Assembly (NCBI GenBank): GCA_037043015.1
Contig: CM073321.1
Span: 33,830,101 to 33,894,100, forward strand
DNA: 64,000 nt
Direction of reading: 5' to 3'
Source of the DNA: Bryum argenteum
Lineage: Eukaryota; Streptophyta; Bryopsida; Bryales; Bryaceae
The notes under the pieces: generated by a model
What the model was told of the DNA's origin: nothing
The model's input: only the letters and a program-made list of their open reading frames with translations
The model's database searches: none
Position numbers and translations under genes: made by a program
Part shown: in pieces, positions 55,617-64,000 of the stretch
Layout: each line of letters starts with the position of its first letter
Numbering within the stretch: position 1 is the first letter of the stretch

Positions 55617-56616
55617 CTTTGTATTACATCAATATTGTAATGTATAGGCCCTTTGCGATGCGAGGCGTCTGAAAGATGATTTTGCAAGACGTTTTTTCGA
55701 CATCTCTTTGGATGTCTTTCGAGACATCTCGCCGTTTTTATGTAGACATTCATTCGGATGTCTACAGAGACATTAAACTAGACATGGTATGACACTATGA
55801 CGTGTCGGATAGTCTGACGTGTATTTTTTTTTTGCATGTACATAAATAGCTGTAAATTCTTAAATTACTTATATGTCCACCTGTATTTTCAAATTAAAAT
55901 ATAATAAAATCGCATATATGTTACAAAAATGCTATTTTCTTCAATACTGCTATTTTATTAACGTAATATTATTTAAATAATATTATATTACTAAATCAAA
56001 TTTTTTAATTAATTAAATTTTAAAATTTTAAAATTTTAATTATATTATATATATATAATATTTATTTACTCATATAAATATATTTGCAAATTAAATTAAA
56101 TTCAGATTAATATATTTTAATTAAATTTTAAAAATTCGACCAATGAGAAAAGCTTAGAATACAAAATAAATCTTTAAAAATAAATATTTCAAAAAATATC
56201 TGTTTTAGAAAATTAATTACAATGGAATACAAATACAACATATTTAAAAGGATGAAGCTTTTTTTCTTTTGATATTGCCAACTGCTGCCCATTAAGTTTT
56301 TTTCTTACCTCCGGGCTGCATTCTACCCCGCATCTTCGTAACTTTCATACTTTTATCCTTAGTGAAAACGGAATCCCTTGCCAACGTGGCATTTTGATGT
56401 CTATCGGGATGTCTTAAGGACATCTGCACAGACATCCATGTCTCCAAAAACATCTTTTTGTTTGGTGATGTCTTCATGCCCCTCCAATCCAAAATGTGCC
56501 CGTTAGACGTACAGACATCCTCCCGTCTTTGAAGACATCTTTTAAGACAGTAAGACATCACAAAATACATTAGACATCACACAAGACATCACAAAAAACA
56601 GGGTTTTCTTATAGTG
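55617..56616. repeat. Right subterminal region of the CACTA element
   Basis: An AT-rich stretch (55850-56260) and then many AGACATC/GATGTCT motifs (55680-55790 and 56390-56600) leading to the CACTA end. No gene is supported. Confidence 0.8.
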
Positions 56617-58610
56617 TACACATCCTCAAACAACTGTTTTGCAATGACAAATGGACTCACATACTTTGCCATGGATATGGGAGTCAAGCCATCCGGTAAG
56701 GTGAAGTTCTTCACATTCTACCACACCTTTTAGCCCTCCTCATACTCCTCATGGCGCCGTCCTTTGTTAACTTGTTTCACATACCTCTTCGGGCCTTGTC
56801 TAGGTTTTTTTTTGTCATTTTCAATAAGTTGCTATCTCATGGCTACCAAGTCTTTTGCACCTTGGCTTTGTTCCATCTCCGATTGCAATCCATTCAAAAG
56901 CTAGGTCGTTAGGAATAAGTGGCTTCACACATAAGCCACCTTGGGCGGCGATTGACTCATAGCACCATGCCTCAATGCATTATGGCTACCAACCGCCTAA
57001 CTCAAGTAATCACTCCAATCACTTTGGTCTTCGGCAACCCATGATGCCGCAACCAAACGCTGAAAAGGAGCACCACCTTGTCAAAGGCAGTCGCCATCCC
57101 ATTTGTTGGCTCCATCCTTACCAACTTACAAAACCTATCCACCACCACAAAGATGGCGTCACTTCCTCGTGACTCCGAAAGGCTTGTAATAAAATCCATG
57201 GAGACACACTCCCATGGACCATCCGGGATAGGCAAAGGCCGTAACAAACCCACGTGCTTTTCATATGGCGCCCGGTTGGCTTCACAAGAGATACAAGTCT
57301 TCACATAATAGGCAATGTCCTTCTTCATCCCGGGCCAATTGAACCTCTTTCAAACCGCGCATGTGGAGCACTTCTCCCCACTATGCCCAGCCAAGGGGTT
57401 GTCATGCTCTTCCTTGAGCACATTAACCTCAACTTGCCCTTCGGAACATACACCTTATTCTGAACTTGATCATACCTTGATGAAGCCGTATACCTTTGGG
57501 CTTCATGCCACACCTAAGTTCACTTAACAACTTTCAAGCCTCGGGGTCTTTATTATAAGCCTCCCTTACCCACTTTGCCAAACCACCTATTCACACATAC
57601 ATCACTCTCAAAACTTGCTTTGTGTTTGGCCTATGTTCATCCTTCCAACTTAGTGCGTCTGGCACCACATTCTCCCGGTCCGGCTTGTGAATCAACTCCA
57701 CATCCATAAGCACTAAGGTATCACACCACCTCAATTGCTTGGGTGGGACTTTAGCTTGTAACTCAAAGTCCTTCAATGAAACATTATCGGTGAATACCTT
57801 GGTCTTGTGGAGACCAAGATAATGTTGCCATGTCTTCAAACAATACACCAAGGCAAACATCTCCTTTTCAAACGTTGGCCAACTGATTTGAGTGCCATCC
57901 AATTTCTTGCTCTCAGATACAATTGGCCTTCCTTCTTGCATGAGCACTCCCTTGATGGCAAAGTCACTTGCATCGGTGTGCACCTCAAAAGGCTTATCAA
58001 ACTCCGGGAGCTTCAATACCGGCGGGGAGGAGAGTTTCTCCTTGAGTTTTTTTGAAATGCTTGCACACATGAATTGGTCCCATCCAAGGCCAAGTTTTTC
58101 TTAAGCAAACCGGACATGGGCTTAGCAATCTTAGAGAAGTTCTTTATGAACCTCCTATAATAATAGGCCAACCCAAGCAATGACCTCACTTCCCTTTGTG
58201 AAGTGGGTTGGCTCCCCTTCTTGATTGCTTCCACCTTCTTGTGGTCCGGTTTGTCACTTTGCTCCGTCATAATGTGTCTCAAGAACTCAATCTCTTGCAA
58301 GCCAAACTCACTCTTCTCCCCATTCGTATACCACTTATTGTCCCTAAGTTTTTGAAGCACAATTCCAAGGTGCTATGCATGCACTTCCGCCGCTTAGGAG
58401 ATCACCAATATGTCATCGATGTAGACAATGACCAACACATCCATCTCTTGATGGAACACCGTATTCATGAGGGTTGTGAACGTTGATGGGGCGTTGCACA
58501 ACCCAAAAAGGCATCATCCAAGCCTTTACCTGCTCTCAAATACACTTGGGAGGTGTGGAGTTAGAAGTGGCCTTATTCCCTTCAAGTCCCAAATCGGACC
58601 TTAGCATCAT
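56617..58610 (-). other. Integrase, RNase H and reverse transcriptase parts of the chromovirus (fossil)
   Basis: On the reverse strand: a reverse transcriptase region with the conserved YxDD box (about 58400), a LRDNKWYTNGEKSEFG-like thumb segment (58300-58360), LLGLAYYYRRFIKNFSKIAK (58110-58170), RNase H (57600-58000) and the integrase zinc finger and core (57000-57330). The order is that of Ty3/gypsy elements. The copy is broken many times. Confidence 0.9.
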
Positions 58611-59255
58611 CTAGAACCGGTTTTTCTCTAACTCCTCCAAGTTCACCAAGTTGATCCTACTCCTTAACATGTTGGGAGCCTTGGTGAACTCTAACTCAAT
58701 CTTCCTGCCTTCAAGGTTGGCAACCACTCTCAATGGCTGCTTCATTATCTTTACTCCATAGGTATCAAAGGAATTCTTACATAAGATGAGACCAATCCCA
58801 TCCATTTCACAAACCTTGAAGTTTTCTACAAAGGTGAAGTTTTGGCACTTCACTTCTACATCCGTTGGTACAAGGCATGTTTGGTGTGGCTTGCCTCTTT
58901 GCAAACCTCACTTGGATGAGCTTGCTTACTCAAATGCAAGCCCATCCTCTTTGATGTTTCCGGACTTATGAAGGAGTAGGATGCTCCTTTGGTTTGGAGC
59001 AATGCATTGCCATGTGGCCCTTTTCACCACAATTCTAACAAGTTATGTGACTTCTCTCTTTTGTAGAGTTATCCCTACTTTTAGTCATGTTCTTGGCAAA
59101 CTTGTCCTTCCCATCCTTCGAAGGCCTACTCGCACCGCCCTTTAGCTTTTGCCAACCATTTTTCTTATGTTGGCTCTTGGATAGTAATTTGCCTTGCTCT
59201 CCAGTTGAGGCCTCCTCTTTGGAGGCCTTTTGGTGACCTTCATCATCACCAATAC
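58611..59255 (-). other. Protease and zinc-knuckle parts of the chromovirus (fossil)
   Basis: A retropepsin-like frame (58611-58904) and a CCHC knuckle with a Lys/Ser-rich linker (59030-59250). Gag upstream of this is missing: LTR sequence in the opposite orientation begins at about 59256. Confidence 0.75.
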
Positions 59256-60288
59256 CAAAGGCGCATATCTCCCTCGGGACAGCTCCGATTGAGGCAAGTA
59301 GGTAGTCCATCGATATCTACTCAAAAAGTAAATGTCGAAAATGGGCTCGCACATCCCATTTGGATACCAGAGCTAGGAGCTAGCCCGAGGAGAAGTTACG
59401 GCCTGTTTTTGAGACTAAGGCAAAAACGGGTGGTCTTCCAAAACAAAAGTGTGTCACGGAAGGCCCCTCAACACAAGAGGGGGGGGCCTACCGAAGACTC
59501 CAGAGAGTACTATGAGGAGGGGTGGTCTCCCTCCTCACTTGCACATGGTGCCTTGAGGAGCCGGGGTGGCTCCAAGGGGTGAGGCTTGGGATGGGGCCTC
59601 ACTCCCGCACCTTGTGGAAAATGGAGAGTGCTTTGGAGCATCTCTAAACATGGGGTTGGGAAGTGTCCCTCTCCAAGTTAGTCCTCGTGATAAATAGTGC
59701 CGGTTCCCAGGAGTAACCGGGAATGGCTCAAAAGGGTGAGGCATGGAAATGAAGCCTCACTTCTACACCTTGGGCATTGTGGGATGCTCTTGAGCATCCC
59801 GCAAACATTGGGTTGGAAAGAGTCCCGCTCCAAACTAGTCCCCGAGAAAACTAGTGCCGGATTCCGGGAGGATTTTCGGCAATGTCCCAAATGAAGTGAG
59901 AGACAAGAGTGGAGGGGGACTAGTGGGAAGTTGGACAATGGATAAGGGCGGTTAGCTCCGGGGGTAATTAGTAGCACCCTTGAGAGCTTGGACATTTGTG
60001 GAAGGCCGCCCCGTGCCACCAAGTGGCATGCCCATGTGGTGGTGGGTGTTCCGGGTTGGCATGCCCATGTGTTGGTGGGAGTTCCGGGTAATGAGTATCC
60101 GGTAATGAGTTATGGAGTCAAGGTGGGTTGGACACCTTGACTTAGAATGGTGCTAACATTGTGTGTGCGGTAACATGCAAGTCTTACCAAAGTCGTGGCC
60201 GGTTGCTACCAACTAAGTGAGCCGTAATTCCGCTACCAAGTAAGGCTCACTAAGAAAAAATTGTGTTAGAGTTATTAGGGTCGCGACA
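59256..60288 (+). mobile_element. Partial LTR in forward orientation (fossil)
   Basis: Matches 27757-28831 of the solo LTR and ends exactly at GGGTCGCGACA. It lacks the first third. It directly abuts an inverted copy at 60289, so the two form arms of a palindrome of about 1 kb per arm. Confidence 0.9.
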
Positions 60289-61741
60289 GCCTTACTTAGT
60301 AGCAAAATCACGGCTCACTTAGTTGGTAGCAACCGGCCACGACTTTGGTAACACTCGCATGTGCCCCACGTACACAATGTTAGCACCATTCTAAGTCAAG
60401 GTGTCCAACCCACCTTGACTCCATAACTCATTACCGGATACTCATAACTCATTACCCGGAACTCCCACCAACACATGGGCATGCCACTTGGTGGCACGGG
60501 GCGGCCTTCCACAAATGTCCAAGCTCTCAAGGGTGCTACTAATCACCCGCGGAGCTAACCGCCCTTATCCATTGTCCAACTTCCTACTAGTCCCCTTCCA
60601 CTCTTGTTTCAGACCCCATTTGGGACTTTGCCGGAAACCGTGCCGTGATCCGGCACTAGTTTTCTCGGGGACTAGTTTGGAGCGGGACTCTTTCCAACTC
60701 AATGTTTCGGGATGCTCAAGAGCATCCCACAATGCCCAAGGTGTAGAAGTGAGGCTTCCTTTCCATGCCTCACCTTTTCGAGCCGTTCCCGGTTACTTTC
60801 GGGAACCGGCTCTACTTATCACGGGGACTAACTTGGAGAGGGACACTTCCCAACCCCATGTTTAGAGATGCTCCAAAGCACTCTCCATTTTCCACAAGGT
60901 GCGGGAGTGAGGCCCCATCCCAAGCCTCACCCCTTAGAGCCACCTCCGGCTCTCCTTGGCACCATGTGCAAGTGAGGAGGGAGACCACCCCTCCTCATAG
61001 TACTCTCTGGAGTCCTCGGTAGGCCCCCCCCCTCTTGTGTTGAGGGGCCTTCCGTGACACACTTTTGTTTTGGAAGACCACCCGTTTTTGCCTTAGTCTC
61101 AAAAACGGGCCGTAACTTCTCCTCGGGCTAGCTCCTAACTCAGGTATCCAAATGGGACGTGCAAGCCCATTTTCGACATCTACTCTTTGAGTTAATATCG
61201 ATGGACTACCTACTTGCCTCAATCAGAGCTCTCCCGATGGAGGTATGCGTCTTTGAACATTCGGTGTCCCGGGAGGCAACATTCCCGAGTCCCGAAGTCC
61301 CGACCACTTTGAGGAGCCATATCTCCTACACTATTGCTTTGCTCATCATGAGCCTTAGCATTCTAGAAAGCCCTTGTCATCAGCTTTCCGGCAATATGCA
61401 ACATGCCGCCCTCCACGAAGGTCGACATATTGAGTCCCGAAAGGCAACACTCCCGAGTTTCGGAGTGTCCCGGAACGCGCTCCAACTTTGGAGAGTCATA
61501 TCTCATGACTTGCAACTCCAAATTGCGCGTTTTTTGGACGCATGGGTGCGTGCTTAAACAAGGTTTGCAACCAATTAAGGCACACTACCAAGTTCGTCCC
61601 GAGCACGACGGTATTGCGTGTTGTTTGCTCGGGACTCTCCTTAGTTACCTCACCTTGTCTCTTGCCAAGCCCGGGGCGTCACTCCCGGGGTCCTCTCGGC
61701 TTACCACGGTGTTCGGGCATCCTTTGGAAAGGGATGTGACA
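60289..61741 (-). mobile_element. 5' LTR of the chromovirus in reverse orientation (fossil)
   Basis: A nearly full LTR copy, from GCCTTACTTAGTAGC to GGGATGTGACA, in the orientation expected for the 5' LTR of the reverse-strand element; about 40 bases of its inner end are absent at the junction with the forward copy. The outer flank (GGCAA) does not match the flank of the 3' LTR (ATATA), so recombination or rearrangement has taken place. Confidence 0.85.
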
Positions 61742-62327
61742 GGCAAGCCCAAATCTCCACGACTGAAGGGTGACCCTGCAAAAATGAATTGGGAAGCATG
61801 GAGTGTCCCAAACTGCGTTGGAGGGCCGGGTTGGCGAGAGGAGAAGGCAGACATTTGGAATTGCACCATGTGCAAAAATTACGTGAAGATATATCACATA
61901 ATGAAGTTATGGCCGCGTCACGAAGTACAGAAATATTGTCCTCGACACGAAGGCCCAGTAAAGAGTTGCAAAAGTGACTATTTTACGCACCGATATCATG
62001 AAGTCACAATTGCGGTTGGAATCAAGAACACAAGGCCAGAGCTGATGTTGTATTCTACCATGGTCATGCTTCGAGCTGAAATAGTTCTTCACAAGGATAT
62101 TGATTGGACCACTCTGATAGGTTTGAACGTGGATTTATTGGATCGCAGGAACCGATTCATTCCAACGAATTGGATGGGACCAAGCAGTTGTTATACTACT
62201 TATTCAGAACGTTCAGCTGATATGGATGCCCAACTTCAACAACATGGAACTTCAAGGGGATATGGGAGCACTACCCAAGATACAAACCATGACGATCGTC
62301 AAGCACCAGTATCCTTTGATACATGAA
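61742..62327 (+). CDS. Unrecognised open frame, 5' end cut by the LTR
   Basis: An open frame of about 195 codons starts inside or right after the LTR and runs to TGA at 62327. It has KMNWEAWSVPNCVGGPGW, then C-x2-C and further Cys/His residues (WNCTMCKNYV, YCPRHEGPVKSCKSDYF) that could make a zinc finger, then DIDWTTLIGLNVDLLDRRNR and a Gln/Ser/Tyr-rich tail. After the stop the same frame stays protein-like (YHGNHQFSTPMSYMPPY) to about 62540. A link to a hAT-type element is possible but unproven. The N-terminal part was removed by the LTR insertion. Confidence 0.4.
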
Positions 62328-62540
62328 GTGAGGGGTATTACCATGGTAACCACCAATTCAGTACTCCTATGAGTTATATGCCACCCTACTAGCAAGATAC
62401 GTACGGAGTCGAACGCGAATACGGTAGAGGTGGATCTAGTTCAGAGTACCCATCCCCAATGTATACAGGAGGTACACATGGTTTAGAAGGTGAGCAAGGT
62501 AGCGGATTCAATGTTCAAGGCAACTTAAGCTCAACTCGGA

Positions 62541-63506
62541 TGATACCTACATCATTATTGCCTTGCAAGGGGCCAATTTTGAAGATCTTGAAATCCATAT
62601 TTTGTTTATGAATGGAATATCCGAATGTATGACCATATCATATATTAATATATTATGCAATTTGATAATTTCAAGGGATTTGATCGAAATGTCTTGTATT
62701 TTTACTATGAGTGCACTTGGCGATGATAATTTCTTTTGTTTGGCTGTAAGCCTCTTTTCACGTTCACACCTAACATGTGCTGAGTTCATCAATTTAGACA
62801 AAAAATGCCATAAGTAAGAAAAGTCATAGTATGTTTGATTTGACTATCGACAAACCATTAATAATCCAACTACGCAAGGTTGATATAATGAAGAAGTTTC
62901 ATAGTTCATTACATATCCTCAAATGTTGGTCGTGCAGGTTTGAAGATATTTTTATTGAAGGTATTCAGTAGGGTACATCTTTGGAATTGGGTACATGTTG
63001 CAATGGTGAGATGTAGCTTGAACACTAGTGAGAATTGAACAACATACTTGTGAGAATTGTTAGAAATGATTTTATGCAATACTATAGAAATCCATGCATG
63101 TGTTTTGAATTTGTTTAATGGAAATTACGGAAGAGAAGTTATTAAGAAGTGCAAAACTAGATAATTCTAACTAATGAAACCATATGTTAATCTGTAAACC
63201 AAAATAACAGACAATGGAGAAGAAGTCATTCATTGCAAGGTATATAGAAACAAGAATGTACTTGAAGTACCTACATATACATGGCATGTAATACATTTGA
63301 GTCCAAAAAATTGCCTACATCCACATTATGACTTTTATGAAGAATCTGAAAAGCTAATAAAGCCGCAAGAACTACAACAGATGTGCAATACTAATTTACT
63401 ATTCGTACTTGGTGCGAAAACGGCCATTCGGCACCGGCCAATGGAATGATTCCATGAAGCGGTTGACAGTGTGGGTCAACATATACTTTGCATCCGCCAC
63501 CATCTC
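62541..63506. other. AT-rich gene-poor stretch
   Basis: No supported gene or repeat. AT-rich with scattered short frames. Confidence 0.4.
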
Positions 63507-63797
63507 CTAGTATTGGTAAAAAGCATTTGCCAAGTCTTGATTTGACCACCGGTCTGGCCCTATTGGATGTTGCAAATTCTCGTAGGCCGTCGACATGGTC
63601 TTCTTGAGGATTCGTTCTGCTATCCGTGCCGTAGCAAACGCCTCCAAAGCTCTATCAAAGAAGGGAATAATGCCAATGTCATCACTCTCTTTGTACAAGT
63701 ACGCCACCCGAGGATCCACCCAATATCGTGCTCGTAGAGTATCAATTCTCTCTTCGGGTTTTGTGAACGTGTACAAAGACCTCATTTTATCATCCAT
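63507..63797 (-). CDS. Hypothetical 96-residue protein
   Basis: A complete reverse-strand frame from ATG (63797) to stop (63507), starting MDDKMRSLYTFTKPEER and containing YWVDPRVAYLYKESDD and FFDRALEAFATARIAER. It is hydrophilic with amphipathic helices and has a protein-like composition. No known domain is recognised. It may be an exon of a gene continuing to the left or right, since neighbouring reverse-strand sequence (63420-63500, 63830-63990) also looks partly coding. Confidence 0.4.
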   Translation of the reverse strand: MDDKMRSLYTFTKPEERIDTLRARYWVDPRVAYLYKESDDIGIIPFFDRALEAFATARIAERILKKTMSTAYENLQHPIGPDRWSNQDLANAFYQY

Positions 63798-64000
63798 GCT
63801 CGTCGTTAACCCCTAATCGCATACACCAAGATACACTCGTGATTCATCTTAAGAGAAGTGAAGAATTATGTTGTCTGATGACACATTGTTGTGAAGGTAG
63901 TTCATCCGGTGGACTTCACCTATGATATGCACTAAAGCCCAAGCAAACTCAGTTCGTTTTTTGCGAAACCAAACCAACTGCCAAGCTTGAATAAGCTCAT
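63798..64000. other. Window edge, no feature assigned
   Basis: Short stretch to the end of the window. Nothing recognised. Confidence 0.3.

Larger units (their letters stand above)
42308..56616. mobile_element. 14.3-kb CACTA (En/Spm) DNA transposon
   Basis: The left end is CACTATAAGAAACC and the right end ...GGGTTTTCTTATAGTG, inverted repeats of the diagnostic CACTA type. The direct flanks are TAC (42305-42307) and TAC (56617-56619), the 3-bp duplication expected for CACTA. It lies inside the integrase-chromodomain region of the chromovirus. It carries a reverse-strand TNPA-like gene (43854-49551), a forward TNPD transposase gene (51251-55416) and numerous subterminal AGACATC/GATGTCT motifs. 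The two genes are divergent around 49.6-51.2 kb. The ends and most of the frames are intact, so this is younger than the chromovirus and could have been autonomous. Confidence 0.95.
41124..59255 (-). mobile_element. Internal domain of Ty3/gypsy chromovirus, split by a CACTA element (fossil)
   Basis: Read on the reverse strand from 59255 downward the usual order of parts is visible: CCHC knuckle (about 59030), protease-like region (58611-58904), reverse transcriptase (about 58020-58600), RNase H (57600-58000, with TDASDFAIKGVLM), integrase zinc finger and core (57000-57330, with YVKTCISCEANRA and DGPWECVSMDFI), then, beyond the inserted CACTA element, the chromodomain end (41977-42300, with YLVKRRGYHEKKATWVEAKY). 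The chromodomain places it with plant chromoviruses (Tekay/CRM/Reina-like). It is broken many times, lacks the 5' part of gag, and is flanked by LTR copies that differ from each other, so it is old. Confidence 0.9.

Overview
The window looks like nuclear DNA of a streptophyte plant, more likely a non-seed plant or a charophyte relative than a crop. The signs are GT-AG introns, a chromodomain-bearing Ty3/gypsy element, CACTA and hAT transposons, a plant-type NAA15 (NatA subunit) gene fragment and an expanded 'DLNG' NIF/FCP1-like phosphatase. The species cannot be named from this sequence. Almost everything here is mobile or formerly mobile DNA, and there is one 100-base assembly gap (30601-30700).

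Layout. 1-858 is an inverted, diverged copy of the 3' exon of a gene found whole at 9.8-13.8 kb. 859-2578 and 16388-17340 are the two halves of a Ty3/gypsy gag/protease region, split by a 13.8-kb element at 2579-16387. That element has 20-bp perfect inverted ends (AACCCCATATTCGTTATATT) and a 4-bp target duplication, ACTA. It carries a decayed DUF7869-like transposase, a multi-exon gene for a ParB-like plus DNA-methyltransferase-like protein with about 20 copies of a 21-bp palindrome in its non-coding parts, a NIF-type phosphatase gene and a small Arg-rich reading frame. I consider it the most unusual object in the window.

19.15-21.35 kb holds an internal fragment of NAA15. 22.0-23.8 kb has two other, unrelated clusters of short palindromes. 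24.1-26.3 kb is a reverse-strand hAT transposase pseudogene, cut at 26317. 26.9-29.3 kb is a Transposase_32-like frame split by a solo LTR. 30.7-38.05 kb holds a second gene set: an acidic protein, an exon ending in an Arg-rich tail, and a second, differently built ParB-like plus N6/N4-methyltransferase-like gene, followed by three copies of a TGACGTCAGCCC motif.

39.8-61.7 kb is an old Ty3/gypsy chromovirus on the reverse strand. A 14.3-kb CACTA element (42308-56616, TSD TAC) with divergent TNPA-like and TNPD-like genes is nested in it, and its 5' end is deformed by two LTR pieces lying head to head. 61.7-64 kb holds unrecognised reading frames.

How the parts may work together (inference). 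In the 2579-16387 element a transposase would move the unit, while a nucleotide- or DNA-binding ParB-like domain joined to a methyltransferase fold could recognise the palindromes packed around its own gene, somewhat as ParB recognises parS. The phosphatase is cargo of unknown use. The second ParB-MTase gene and the fragment at 1-858 show that this is a dispersed, multi-copy family.
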